Source: an uncultured Propionivibrio sp. (GTDB lineage: Bacteria > Pseudomonadota > Gammaproteobacteria > Burkholderiales > Rhodocyclaceae). Taken from it: DNA of 64,000 nucleotides. Of this stretch, positions 1-9,298 are shown in pieces (positions within the stretch are counted from its first letter, which is position 1; every line of letters starts with the position of its first letter). Position numbers and translations under genes: made by a program. A model generated the notes under the pieces. That model did no database searches. It worked only from the letters and a program-made list of their open reading frames with translations, and was not told where the DNA came from. The stretch lies in NCBI RefSeq assembly GCF_963666255.1, contig NZ_OY762656.1, positions 930,001 to 994,000 on the forward strand. The letters run 5' to 3'.

Positions 1-917
1 GGCTTGGTCGGATCGATCGGCGCGTTGGCATGGCAACGGTCGATCGTGAAATCGGCCTGACGGAGAAAATCGGCGCGGCCGCCAAAGGCCGCCGGATCCA
101 TGACCTGCAGGAAGACACCAGCGCCCCAGCGCTTCTCGGCATCCGGACGCCCGAAGCCGGCAAGGCCGTGGGTGAGCATCTCGACCATCAACGACAAGCC
201 GAAGCCCTTATGGCCGTATTCGAGGCCACCGAGCGGCAGCAGCGTGCCGCCGACGCCCGGATCGATGACATGCGGATCAGTCGTTGGAATGCCCTTGGCA
301 TCGATCAGCCAGGGATGCTCGAACTGGACATTGGCGGCCGCCTTCTGTTTGGTCATGCCGACCGTGGTGATCGAGGTGCTGACGTCGATCCACACCGCCT
401 GCTCGGTTCCGGGGTAGCCGATCGCGATCGGATTCGGCGTGAAGATCGGTTCCGTTCCGCCATACGGCGCGATGAAACCCGAGGCCGGGTCCGATGACGC
501 CAGCATGACGACGAGACCGCGGTCGGTGACCTGCTTGATTAGCGCCGCCAGGCAAGCGATATGGTGACTGCGACGAATGACGCCGGTGACGACGCCGTGT
601 TCGCCGACACGGTCGCAGGCTTGCGTCAGCGCTGTCGATACCAGCCACGGACCGGGCAGGTAACGACCGTCCCAGACGAAAACGGCGCCGCTGTCGCGCA
701 TCACTTCCGGCTCGCCCGCCGTCGTCATCAACCCTTTCTCGATCTGGTCGAGATACTGCGGACACAGCGCCATGCCGTGCGTGCGCTGGCCGACCATGTC
801 GCCGGTCACCAGCACGGTCGTCACCGCCTCGGCCTTGTCGGCTTCGAGGCCGGCCGCGACGAAAAGCGAGGTCGACAATTGTTTCAGGGATTCGATGCTG
901 TAGCGCTGCGTTGCCAT
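1..917 (-). CDS. Malate/L-lactate dehydrogenase family oxidoreductase (3' end cut by window edge)
   Basis: Reading leftward from ATG at 917, about 305 codons stay open to the window edge, so the C-terminus is missing (the family is usually about 340-360 residues). The protein resembles the Ldh_2/YlbC/ComC family of NAD(P)-dependent 2-hydroxyacid dehydrogenases, which is unrelated to classical LDH. Visible landmarks are an N-terminal RTHG segment near residue 45, a family SHH segment near residue 120, and the glycine/lysine stretch GHKGFGLSLMVEM near residue 240. The start is supported by GGAGG about five bases upstream; a second ATG at 921 is in another frame. The substrate cannot be told from sequence (malate, lactate, sulfolactate and ureidoglycolate enzymes share the fold). 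It lies downstream of rep in the same direction and may be the last gene of that run. Confidence 0.85.
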   Translation of the reverse strand, partial: MATQRYSIESLKQLSTSLFVAAGLEADKAEAVTTVLVTGDMVGQRTHGMALCPQYLDQIEKGLMTTAGEPEVMRDSGAVFVWDGRYLPGPWLVSTALTQACDRVGEHGVVTGVIRRSHHIACLAALIKQVTDRGLVVMLASSDPASGFIAPYGGTEPIFTPNPIAIGYPGTEQAVWIDVSTSITTVGMTKQKAAANVQFEHPWLIDAKGIPTTDPHVIDPGVGGTLLPLGGLEYGHKGFGLSLMVEMLTHGLAGFGRPDAEKRWGAGVFLQVMDPAAFGGRADFLRQADFTIDRCHANAPIDPTK

Positions 918-1009
918 TCATGCCTCCGGTATATGAAATGCGAATCGCAAACCCAGCATTCTACGGCATCTGCCATACCAGGCGCCGGGTTTCTCGTGCA
1001 TTCCGGAGC

Positions 1010-3001
1010 CTAGCCAGCCTTCCCGGCCAGCATCGCGCGCATCGCCGCCAGACGCGCGGCGCCGCTCGCCTTGTCCGGCGGCGCCTCGGTCTTGCCGCCG
1101 GAAAAACGCAGATCCTCGCCCATTTCGGCGATGAAACGCGAGGGTTCGCAAGGGAAGAAATCGCGCCCCTGTTTGCGCCGTTCGGCATAGGTCACATGCA
1201 GCGAGCGCTGGGCGCGGGTGATGCCGACATACATCAACCGGCGCTCCTCCTCGAGCTTGACCGGATCGAGCGATTCGCGGTGCGGCAGCACGCCCTCCTC
1301 GACGCCGATCAGAAAAACGTGCTTGAACTCCAGTCCTTTCGAGGCGTGCAGCGTCGATAGCTGAACGGCATCGGGCGCATCGGCGTCCTCGCGTTTTTCG
1401 AGCATGTTGATGAGCGCGATCATCTGCGTCAGCTCGATCAGGTTCTTGCCGTCCTCCTCGCCGCGCCGCGTCAGCCAGCCGACGAGTTCCTGCACGCTCT
1501 CCCAGCGCGCCATCGCCACCTTGCGCTCTTCCTCGCTCATCAGCCAGGCTTCGTAGCCGATGGCGCCGAGCAGGTCGTTCATCACCGCGCCCGCCGGTTC
1601 GCGTTGGGCGCGGTATTCGACGCGATTGATGAATTCGCAGAATTCGACCAGCGGACCGAGTTGGCGCGCCTGCACGCGACGGGCGAAACCCTCCTCGAAG
1701 GCGGCGGCGAAGAGCGAGATGTGGCGTTCGCCCGCATAGGTGCCGAGCGCTTCGAGCGTCGAACTGCCGACACCGCGTTTCGGTGTCGTCACCGCCCGGA
1801 TGAAAGCCGGATCGTCGTCGTTGTTGGCGAGCAGGCGCAAATACGCGGTGATATCCTTGATTTCGGCTTTGTCGAAAAAGGACTGCCCACCCGAGAGCAG
1901 ATACGGCACACGCTGGTCGCGCAGATGCTGCTCGATGACGCGCGCCTGGAAATTGCCGCGGTAGAGGATGGCGTAATCGGAAAACTTGCCGCGATGCTCG
2001 AAGCGGTGCGCCTGAAGCTTCATCGCCACGTGCTCGGCTTCCTTCTCGCTGTCGCGGCAGACCGTCACCGAAATCGGCTCGCCGTGCCCGAGATCCGACC
2101 AAAGCTTCTTGTCGAACAGTTTTTCGTTGTGCGAGATGACCGCGTTGGCAGCCTTGAGGATGCGCACCGTCGAACGATAGTTCTGTTCGAGCTTGATCAG
2201 TTTGAGGTTCGGGTAATCGCGCGGCAGGCCGCGCAGGTTCTCGATGTCGGCACCGCGCCAACCGTAAATCGCCTGGTCATCGTCGCCAACCGCGGTAAAG
2301 GCCGCCCGCGGCCCGGCGATCTGCTTGAGCAGGCGATACTGGCAGGCATTGGTGTCCTGGTATTCATCGACGAGCAGATAACGCAACCGGTTCTGCCACT
2401 TGTCGAGCACCTCGGGATGGGCGTCGAAGAGCAACACTGGCAGCACGATCAGATCATCGAAATCGACGGCCTGATAGGCTTTCAGCGTCGCCGCGTAGCT
2501 GGCATACGCCTGTGCCGCCAGTTTCTCGATCTCGCTCTCGGCATTGGCGAGCGCGGCGTCGGGCTGGATCAGCCCGTTCTTCCAGTTGGAGATCAGCGTC
2601 TGCAGACGACGGATCGTCGCCTTGTCAGCACTGCCCGAGAGATCGGAGAGAATGGCGAAACAGTCGTTCGAATCGAAGATCGAAAAGCGCGGCTTGTAGC
2701 CCAGCACCTTCGCCTCCTCGCGCAGGATGCGCATGCCGAGCGAGTGAAAAGTCGAGATCGTCAGCCCGTCGGGCTTGCCATCGAGCAGTTGCGCGACGCG
2801 CTCCTGCATTTCCTTGGCAGCCTTGTTGGTGAAAGTGATCGCCGCGATATTCGAGGGCGAGAAGCCGCACTCCTGGACCAGGTAGGCGATCTTCTGGGTA
2901 ATTACGCGCGTCTTGCCCGAACCGGCGCCGGCAAGCACCAGCAAGGGACCGTCAAGATAGCGAATGGCTTCGCGTTGGGGGGGATTGAGGACAGCGGACA
3001 T
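1010..3001 (-). CDS. rep: ATP-dependent DNA helicase Rep
   Basis: Superfamily 1A 3'-5' DNA helicase of the UvrD/Rep family, 663 residues, a normal length. The N-terminus carries the Q motif (NPPQREA, residues 6-12) and Walker A AGAGSGKT (24-31). Further on come motif II VDEYQDTN, motif III with GDDDQAIYGWRGA, motif V with TLHASKGLEF, and motif VI YVGITRAQ. Rep removes proteins ahead of the replication fork and helps restart stalled forks in the cytoplasm. The start at 3001 is the first ATG before the Q motif. It lies 57 bases downstream of ubiB on the same strand. UvrD or PcrA are the alternatives; the short C-terminus and overall wording favour Rep. Confidence 0.93.
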   Translation of the reverse strand: MSAVLNPPQREAIRYLDGPLLVLAGAGSGKTRVITQKIAYLVQECGFSPSNIAAITFTNKAAKEMQERVAQLLDGKPDGLTISTFHSLGMRILREEAKVLGYKPRFSIFDSNDCFAILSDLSGSADKATIRRLQTLISNWKNGLIQPDAALANAESEIEKLAAQAYASYAATLKAYQAVDFDDLIVLPVLLFDAHPEVLDKWQNRLRYLLVDEYQDTNACQYRLLKQIAGPRAAFTAVGDDDQAIYGWRGADIENLRGLPRDYPNLKLIKLEQNYRSTVRILKAANAVISHNEKLFDKKLWSDLGHGEPISVTVCRDSEKEAEHVAMKLQAHRFEHRGKFSDYAILYRGNFQARVIEQHLRDQRVPYLLSGGQSFFDKAEIKDITAYLRLLANNDDDPAFIRAVTTPKRGVGSSTLEALGTYAGERHISLFAAAFEEGFARRVQARQLGPLVEFCEFINRVEYRAQREPAGAVMNDLLGAIGYEAWLMSEEERKVAMARWESVQELVGWLTRRGEEDGKNLIELTQMIALINMLEKREDADAPDAVQLSTLHASKGLEFKHVFLIGVEEGVLPHRESLDPVKLEEERRLMYVGITRAQRSLHVTYAERRKQGRDFFPCEPSRFIAEMGEDLRFSGGKTEAPPDKASGAARLAAMRAMLAGKAG

Positions 3002-3058
3002 CGGAATGCAATGACAAACAGTTGAAACGGCGGCGCCCCGGACAATGCCGGGCGCCGG

Positions 3059-4600
3059 CTACCAAAAGAACGGCGTCAGCAGGGCCGCCAGCAGCAGCCC
3101 GACGATCGCCAGCAAGAGGCGATTTTGGCGACGCTGGGTGGCGTTGAGTTCGGCCAGCAGCGGCGCCAGATCGCTCGTCGGCGCCTGCGCCAGCGCCTGA
3201 TGGACGAGACGCGGCAGTTGCGGCAGGGTTCGCGCCCAGGTCGGTGCCTCCTGCTTGACCGTTCGCAGCAGGGAGCGCCAGCCGAGCTGTTCGTTCATCC
3301 AGCGCTCGAGGAAGGGTTTGGCGGTGTCCCAGAGATCGAGGTCCGGATCGAGCTGGCGGCCGAGGCCTTCGATATTGAGCAGCGTCTTTTGCAGCATGAC
3401 GAGTTGTGGCTGGACTTCGACGTTGAAACGGCGCGAGGTCTGGAACAGGCGCATGAGTACGCGGCCGAAGGAAATCTCACGCAAGGGCCGGTCGAAGATC
3501 GGCTCGCAGACGGCACGAATCGCCGCCTCGAACTCGTCGGCACGCGTCTCCGGCGGCGCCCAGCCGGCTTCGATGTGGGCCTCGGCGACACGCCGGTAAT
3601 CGCGCCGGAAGAAGGCGAGGAAGTTCTGCGCAAGGTAATTTTTGTCACGCTCGCTGAGCGTGCCGACGATGCCGAAATCGAGCGCGATGTATTTGCCGCG
3701 GTGCTGCGCGTCGATCGCCACGAAGATGTTGCCCGGATGCATGTCGGCGTGGAAAAAACCGTCGCGGAAGACCTGCGTGAAGAAGATCTCGACACCGGCG
3801 CGCGACAGCGCCCTGAGATCGACGCCAGCATCGACCAGCATGTCCTTCTGGCTGATCGGCAGGCCGCGCATGCGCTCCATGACCATGACGCCGGTCGTGC
3901 AGAAGTCCCAATGGATTTCCGGCACCAGCAGCAGCGTCGACCCGGCGAAATTACGGCGTAGCTGCGAGGCATTGGCTGCTTCGCGCATGAGGTCGAGTTC
4001 GTCGTAGAGATACTTGGCGAACTCGGCGACCACTTCGCGCGGCTTGAGGCGCCGACCGTCGGCCCACAGCGATTCGAGCAGCGCGGCCGCCGAATCGAGC
4101 AGCGCCAGGTCGTGCGCGATGGTCTTTTCCATGTCGGGCCGGAGAATCTTGACGGCGACTTCATGGCCGCCATCCTCGGGCTTGAGACGGGCGAAATGCA
4201 CCTGCGCCACCGACGCGCTCGCCACCGGCACCTCGTCGAACTCGGCAAACACCGCGCTGGCCGGACGGCCATAGGCCGCCTCGATCTGGGCGTGGACGAG
4301 CGGCGGTGCGAACGGCGGCACCCGGTCCTGCAGCTTGGCGAGTTCGTCGGCGATATCGAGCGGTAGCAGATCCCGACGCGTCGACAGCACCTGCCCGAAC
4401 TTGACGAAGATCGGCCCCAGCGACTCCAGCGCCTGACGCAGGCGTACCGCGCGCGGCTCGCTCAGATGCGCGTGTCCGCCGAAGCGCAGCAGGCGCGACA
4501 AAGCCGCGAAGCGTCCGCTCGGCTCGTGCTCGAGAATCATGTCGTCGATGCCGTAGCGGCGGACGATTCCCAGGATTTTGGCAAGACGAAAGGCGCGCAT
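3059..4600 (-). CDS. ubiB: Ubiquinone biosynthesis protein UbiB (ABC1/ADCK atypical kinase family)
   Basis: 513 residues, close to the E. coli UbiB length. The kinase-like fold shows the family KxGQ motif (KFGQ, residues 67-70), an alanine-rich nucleotide loop (VASASVAQ), the ATP-binding lysine in VAVKILRP, the catalytic-loop equivalent HADMHPGN and the metal-binding DFG. The last about 25 residues are a hydrophobic membrane anchor. UbiB-family proteins act as ATPases that help extract or channel ubiquinone intermediates at the inner membrane. In E. coli ubiB sits with ubiE and ubiJ; here those two are more than 50 kb away, and ubiB instead precedes rep. I see no clear Shine-Dalgarno; the start was chosen by family alignment. 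Confidence 0.93.
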   Translation of the reverse strand: MRAFRLAKILGIVRRYGIDDMILEHEPSGRFAALSRLLRFGGHAHLSEPRAVRLRQALESLGPIFVKFGQVLSTRRDLLPLDIADELAKLQDRVPPFAPPLVHAQIEAAYGRPASAVFAEFDEVPVASASVAQVHFARLKPEDGGHEVAVKILRPDMEKTIAHDLALLDSAAALLESLWADGRRLKPREVVAEFAKYLYDELDLMREAANASQLRRNFAGSTLLLVPEIHWDFCTTGVMVMERMRGLPISQKDMLVDAGVDLRALSRAGVEIFFTQVFRDGFFHADMHPGNIFVAIDAQHRGKYIALDFGIVGTLSERDKNYLAQNFLAFFRRDYRRVAEAHIEAGWAPPETRADEFEAAIRAVCEPIFDRPLREISFGRVLMRLFQTSRRFNVEVQPQLVMLQKTLLNIEGLGRQLDPDLDLWDTAKPFLERWMNEQLGWRSLLRTVKQEAPTWARTLPQLPRLVHQALAQAPTSDLAPLLAELNATQRRQNRLLLAIVGLLLAALLTPFFW

Positions 4601-4733
4601 CGGACAGTCGGAAAGTGCAAAAGCGTGAGTGTATCCCGAATCGCCCGTGACGCTGCCATCAAAGCGCGCCCGCGATCCCCTCGCAGCCGCTAAGATGGCG
4701 TCAGACGGATGTCATGAACCGATGCCGTCGCCA

Positions 4734-4762
4734 TTGCTTTTAATTCCGGCTTTATCTATATT
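4734..4762 (+). promoter_or_regulatory. Candidate sigma-70 promoter for the TRAP transporter operon
   Basis: TTGCTT (4734-4739) and TATATT (4757-4762) are separated by 17 bases, in the AT-richer part of the 225-bp divergent spacer between ubiB and dctP. The -10 matches five of six consensus bases, the -35 only three. The first gene follows with a strong ribosome binding site (AAGGAGG, 4811-4817). Confidence 0.4.
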
Positions 4763-4825
4763 GCTGCATCGAGTTAGCATCGTTTCACCACCATTCCGAA
4801 ACACCATAACAAGGAGGGCTTCAGC

Positions 4826-5805
4826 ATGGTCTCTACGAAGCGTTGTATCGGCTTTCTCATTGGTCTGGGTCTGAGCGGCCTGGCCGTGGCTCAGCAGCCC
4901 GTCGTCCTGCGCTGGGGCGACGTTGTCGCCGGCGGCCATCCGCAGGTCGTCATGATCGATCGCGTCGCCGCCGAAGTGAAGGCAAAAACCAATGGCCGGG
5001 TCGACATTCAGGGCTTCCCCGGCGGCCAGATGGGCAGCTCCCGCGACATGATCGAAGCGGTCGCCAACGGCACCCAGCAACTGATCACCGAAGGCGCCGC
5101 CAATTTCGGCGCCTGGATTCCGTCGATCTCGGTCACCGAAGCGCCCTTCGTCTGGCGCAATCCGGCGCACCTGATCAAGGCGATGAACGGCCCGCTGCTC
5201 GAAAAATACAACGAGCAGCTGATCAAGGCGCGCGGCATGCGCATCCTCGGCGCGGTCTATTACGGCACCCGTCATCTCACCACCTCCGATCGCGCCATCA
5301 AGACGGTCGCCGACGCCAAGGGACTGAAGGTCCGCGTTCCGGAAAACGACGTCTTCAAGCGATGGCCGAAAGTTGGGGGGCCAAGCCGACGCCGATGAAT
5401 TTCAATGAACTCTACCTCGCGCTGAAGACCGGCACGGTCGATGCCCAGGAAAATCCGCTGCCGACGATCAAGTCCGGCAAGTTCAACGAGGTCCAGAAGT
5501 ACATCATCCTCACCGGCCACGTGCTGACGCCGCGTCTCGTCGTCGTCAACGAAGCCGCCTGGCAGAAGATCCCGGCCGCCGACCGCAAGATCGTCGAAGA
5601 GGCGCTGAAGACGCACATGGCCTGGGCCGACGACCAGATCCAGAAGCAGGAAACGGCGTTGATCGATGAGTTCAAGGCTGCCGGCGTAACGATCCTCCTG
5701 CCCGACGTGGAAGCCTTCCGCAAGGCCACGCTGGCCGTCGTGCCGCCCAAGTTCGAAGCCAAATGGGGCAAGGAAACTTTCGAGAGCATCCTGAACATGA
5801 AGTAA
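4826..5805 (+). pseudogene. dctP: TRAP transporter solute-binding protein DctP, interrupted by a one-base frameshift
   Basis: Periplasmic substrate-binding component of a tripartite ATP-independent (TRAP) C4-dicarboxylate-type transporter. Residues 1-22 form a Sec signal peptide ending AVA-QQ. The first frame is a good DctP N-terminus up to about 5359 and then runs into a stop at 5398. The rest, starting AMAESWGAKP, continues in the next frame to a stop at 5805. Restoring one G after 5359 gives one unbroken protein of about 326 residues, the normal length. There is a strong Shine-Dalgarno (AAGGAGG, eight bases before ATG). Downstream are dctQ and dctM, both intact. A sequencing or assembly error and a genuine recent inactivation are both possible; the good conservation after the break favours an error or a very young mutation. 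Confidence 0.85.
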
Positions 5806-5905
5806 GCACGCCCGGCCTCTTTCGGACGGAGGTCGCCGCCCCGGCGCCTCCGCCCGGCGGTGGCCTGCAAACGCTCATCACACGGCAACACCGCTGGGAG
5901 GTCGA

Positions 5906-6397
5906 ATGTCATCAGGAGTTTTCTCGCGTGCCGCGCTCAAGCTGCTGCACGGAACCGGGATCGTGCTATTCATCGGCATGGTGTCGCTGGTACTGGCGCA
6001 GGTCGTCGCCCGCAAATTCTTCGAGCCGCTCGTCTGGAGCGAGGAACTCGCCCGCTATGTCTTCATCTGGGTCGCGTTCATCGGCTGGGTCATCGCCACG
6101 CATAACCAGTCGCACATCCGCATTTCACTGATCACCGACCGTGCCGGTCCGCGCCTCAAGCTCGCGCTCGGTCTGTTCGCCAACCTGGCCGTGACAGTCT
6201 TCGCACTGATCTTCGTCATCAAAGGCATCAAGCTCGTCGAGAACAACCTCGACATCGAGACGATCACACTGTTCTTCGACTTCTGGCTGGTCTACGCCAT
6301 CATTCCGGTCTCCGCAACCGCCGCCATCGTCGTCCTGATCGCCGACACGATTGCGCTCCTGCGCGGACATCACGCCGAGAAGGAGATCGTGCTATGA
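5906..6397 (+). CDS. dctQ: TRAP transporter small permease subunit DctQ
   Basis: 163 residues with four predicted membrane helices (roughly residues 15-35, 50-70, 90-112 and 130-150), the standard DctQ architecture. It contains the family WSEELARY segment between helices 1 and 2 and a charged stretch after helix 2. It pairs with DctM in the inner membrane to couple sodium or proton flow to uptake of the solute delivered by DctP. The stop overlaps the dctM start by four bases (ATGA), so translation is probably coupled. The gap from dctP is about 100 bases. Confidence 0.92.
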   Translation: MSSGVFSRAALKLLHGTGIVLFIGMVSLVLAQVVARKFFEPLVWSEELARYVFIWVAFIGWVIATHNQSHIRISLITDRAGPRLKLALGLFANLAVTVFALIFVIKGIKLVENNLDIETITLFFDFWLVYAIIPVSATAAIVVLIADTIALLRGHHAEKEIVL

Positions 6398-7671
6398 CCA
6401 GCGTCATGCTCATCATCCTCGCCGTCTGGTTCGTCGCGCTCTTTTCCGGCGCCCCGATCTATGTGCTGATGGGGCTTGCCGGTGCCGCCTTCGCCTACGT
6501 CACCGACATCAACCTGATCGTCATCCCGCAGAAATTCACCAAGGCCGCCGACAGTTTCCCGCTGCTCGCCGCGCCGATGTACATCCTGATGGGCAGCCTG
6601 ATGAATTCGTCGGGCGTCACCGAGCGCATCTTCCGCTTCGCTACCGTCTGCGTCGGCTGGTGGAAAGGCGGCCTCTGCCACGCTAACATCCTCGGCAGCG
6701 TCATCTTCGCCGGCATGAGCGGTTCGGCCGTGGCCGACGCCGGCGGCATCGGCGTCATCGAGATCAAGGCCATGCGGGACGCCGGCTACGACGGCGAGAC
6801 CGCCGCTGCGATCACCGCCGCGTCGGCGACCATCGGTCCGATCATCCCGCCCTCGCTGCCGATGATCATCTACGGCGTCTCGGCCGAGACCTCGATCGGC
6901 AATCTCTTCCTCGGCGGCGTCATCCCCGGCCTGCTGATGGCCGCGGCGCTGATGGTGATGGTCCGCGCCCTGGCCATTCGCAAAAATTTGCCGAGCGCGC
7001 CTATTCCCGGACGCCAGGAAATCTGGGGCGCTTTCGTTGGCGCTTTCCCGGCGCTGATGTGCCCGGTCGTGCTGTTCGGCGGCATGATGACCGGCTTCTT
7101 CACGCCGACCGAGTCGGCCGGGGTCGCGGCCTTCTACGCCTTGCTCGTCGGTTTCTATTATCGCGACATCGATATCCGTCAGATTCCTCGCATCGTGCTC
7201 GAAACCGTCGAGACGACCGGCGTACTGATGGCGCTGGTGATGAGCGCTTCGCTGCTCGGCTACGCCCTCTCAATGTCGCGCCTGCCGCAGGAATTCGGCG
7301 GCTGGCTGACCGGCACGGTCAGTTCGCAGATCGCCTACCTGCTGATGGTCAATGTGTTATTGCTGATCGTCGGCTGCTTCATGGAAGCGATCTCGGCGAT
7401 GCTGATCCTGATCCCGATCCTCGTGCCGCCCGCCATGGCGCTCGGCATCGACCCGACGCAGTTCGGCCTCGTCGTCGTGCTCAACCTGATGATCGGCACG
7501 ATCACACCGCCGGTCGGCATCGTGCTGTTCATCACCGCGCGCGTCGCCGACCTGCCCTTCGACAAGGTCTGTAAAGCATCGCTGCCTTTCCTCTGGCCTC
7601 TCGTCAGCGTGCTGGTCGCCATCACCTTCGTGCCGTCGCTGACGACCTGGTTACCGGCCGTGTTCAAATAG
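6394..7671 (+). CDS. dctM: TRAP transporter large permease subunit DctM
   Basis: 425 residues, the usual DctM length, with about twelve hydrophobic segments. Family landmarks include GSLMNSSGVTERIF near residue 67, the GMSGSAVADAGGIG segment near residue 110 and GPIIPPSLPMIIYG near residue 150, with a mirrored second half ending in GTITPPVGIVLF. It is the ion-coupled transport channel of the TRAP system. It is the last gene of the operon; a clear intrinsic terminator follows about 20 bases after the stop. Confidence 0.94.
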   Translation: MTSVMLIILAVWFVALFSGAPIYVLMGLAGAAFAYVTDINLIVIPQKFTKAADSFPLLAAPMYILMGSLMNSSGVTERIFRFATVCVGWWKGGLCHANILGSVIFAGMSGSAVADAGGIGVIEIKAMRDAGYDGETAAAITAASATIGPIIPPSLPMIIYGVSAETSIGNLFLGGVIPGLLMAAALMVMVRALAIRKNLPSAPIPGRQEIWGAFVGAFPALMCPVVLFGGMMTGFFTPTESAGVAAFYALLVGFYYRDIDIRQIPRIVLETVETTGVLMALVMSASLLGYALSMSRLPQEFGGWLTGTVSSQIAYLLMVNVLLLIVGCFMEAISAMLILIPILVPPAMALGIDPTQFGLVVVLNLMIGTITPPVGIVLFITARVADLPFDKVCKASLPFLWPLVSVLVAITFVPSLTTWLPAVFK

Positions 7672-7686
7672 TTTGCGAGGACTTGA

Positions 7687-7718
7687 AAAGGGCGACCGAC
7701 AGGTCGCCTTTTTCTTTT
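7687..7718 (+). terminator. Rho-independent terminator after dctM
   Basis: A 7-bp GC-rich stem, GGCGACC (7691-7697) with GGTCGCC (7702-7708), encloses a GACA loop. It is followed by a T-rich run (7709-7718) and preceded by AAAA. It ends the TRAP operon. Confidence 0.85.
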
Positions 7719-7788
7719 CCGCGGTGGACAAGTCCGGCGCCGAGCGGCACCATTCCAGTCTTTTGATTCATTCGCCGGAGAATTTCGC

Positions 7789-8505
7789 ATGCTCGGTCCG
7801 TTCGTAAATAGTGCCGCCCTCTTCGTCGGCGGCGCGCTCGGCGCCGTGCTCGGCAAAGTCGTCCCGCACCGCGTCAAGGAGGCGCTGCCGATGACCTGCG
7901 GCATCCTCGCGGTCAGCATCGGCACCTTCATGATCCAGAAGGTGCACGCTTTTCCCGCCGTCACGCTCGCACTCCTCGGCGGTTCACTGATCGGCGAACT
8001 GCTTTTCCTTGAGCGCGGCCTCGAACTGAGCGTCGGCTGGATGCGCAGTCAATTCGCCCGCTTTTCACCGGCGCGCCCAAGCGCGCCGGTCAACGACAAA
8101 TTCATCACCAAATTCGTCAGCATTCTGGTGCTGTTCTGCGCCAGCGGCATGGGCATTTTCGGCGCCATGCGCGAAGGCATGACCGGAAATTCGGAAATCC
8201 TGCTTGCCAAAGCCGTGCTCGACTTCTTCACCGCCTTGCTTTTCGCCACCGATCTCGGCTTCTCCATCGCCGTCGTCGCCCTGCCCCAACTGATGATCCA
8301 GGGCGGTCTGTTCCTCGGTGCCCGGCTGTTGATTCCGATGACGACGCCGGAAATGCTCGCCGATTTCTCGGCCTGCGGCGGTGTCGTGTTGCTCGCGACC
8401 GGACTCCGTATCTGCGGCATCAAGGTCTTCCCGATCGTCAACATGCTACCCGCGCTGGTGCTGATCCTGCCCACCTCGGCCGCATGGACATTGTTCTTCT
8501 CCTGA
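7789..8505 (+). CDS. DUF554 family membrane protein (YdfK-like)
   Basis: 238 residues, about seven hydrophobic segments, starting with the typical DUF554 N-terminus (LGPFVNSAALFVGGALGA). It also has GSLIGELL near residue 65 and CASGMGIFGAMREG near residue 117. The family consists of inner-membrane proteins with no firmly established function. GGAG lies seven to nine bases before the ATG. Eleven bases after its stop starts another membrane protein in the same direction, so the two are probably co-transcribed. Confidence 0.85.
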   Translation: MLGPFVNSAALFVGGALGAVLGKVVPHRVKEALPMTCGILAVSIGTFMIQKVHAFPAVTLALLGGSLIGELLFLERGLELSVGWMRSQFARFSPARPSAPVNDKFITKFVSILVLFCASGMGIFGAMREGMTGNSEILLAKAVLDFFTALLFATDLGFSIAVVALPQLMIQGGLFLGARLLIPMTTPEMLADFSACGGVVLLATGLRICGIKVFPIVNMLPALVLILPTSAAWTLFFS

Positions 8506-8515
8506 GCCGGTCGCC

Positions 8516-9286
8516 ATGCTGCTCGCCTTCAAGCTGCTGATCACACCGCTGCTGATCGGTGCGGTGACGCTCGCCGGCCGGCGCTGGGGCGGCATTGTCA
8601 GCGGCTTCCTGATCGGCCTGCCGCTGACCTCCGGCCCGATTTCCTTCATCCTTGCACTCGAATACGGCGTCCCCTTCGCCGCGCACTCGGCTGTCGGCAA
8701 CCTCGCTGGACAGATCTCGAACTGCATTTTCGGCCTGAGCTACATTGCTCTCGCGCAACGCTTTGCCTGGCCGCTCAGTTCGGCCGGCGCGATCGCCGCC
8801 TTCTTCGCTTCGACCTTCGCGCTCAACCTGGTTAGCTGGCAACTGTGGCCGGCACTGGCTGTGCTGGTGGTCGTCATCGCCGCGGCGGCGCGCCTCATCA
8901 AGCCGCATCCGCTACCCGCCGGTCGCCTGACGCCGCCGTGGTGGGACCTGCCCGGACGCATCCTCAGCGCCACCGTCCTCGTCGTGCTGCTGACGACGAT
9001 CGCCGACGCGCTCGGACCGCAACTGAGCGGTCTGATCTCGCCCTTCCCGGCGTTCAGCGTCATCTTTGCCGCCTTCACCCACCTGCAGCAGGGGCCGAAG
9101 AGCGCCTCCAACCTGTTGCGCGGCGTTATCGTCGGCTCCGGCGGCTATGCGAGCTTTTTCGTCGTGGTGGCGGCCCTGTTGCCCAGCCTTGGCATCGCGT
9201 TGACCTATCTGCTCGCGTGCGCGGCCGCCATCGCCGTTGGCGCGCTCGTCTTCTTCGGTACGCGTCGCACCAGCCCGACGGCGTAG
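8516..9286 (+). CDS. Polytopic inner-membrane protein of unknown function
   Basis: 256 residues dominated by hydrophobic segments (about eight), with few charged residues outside short loops such as GRRWGG near residue 23. I do not recognise a characterised family. The repeated small-residue stretches (GLPLTSGPISF; GLISPFPAFSVIFAAF) look like the two halves of a duplicated transporter or channel-like fold, but this is an impression from sequence only. It starts 11 bases after the DUF554 gene and shares its direction. Confidence 0.75.
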   Translation: MLLAFKLLITPLLIGAVTLAGRRWGGIVSGFLIGLPLTSGPISFILALEYGVPFAAHSAVGNLAGQISNCIFGLSYIALAQRFAWPLSSAGAIAAFFASTFALNLVSWQLWPALAVLVVVIAAAARLIKPHPLPAGRLTPPWWDLPGRILSATVLVVLLTTIADALGPQLSGLISPFPAFSVIFAAFTHLQQGPKSASNLLRGVIVGSGGYASFFVVVAALLPSLGIALTYLLACAAAIAVGALVFFGTRRTSPTA

Positions 9287-9298
9287 CCGCGCTGCGGA

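Noticed and set aside
277-921. Open frame of 214 codons on the minus strand
   Set aside because: It is an Arg-rich off-frame shadow of the malate/lactate dehydrogenase gene, whose true frame starts at 917 with a good ribosome site.
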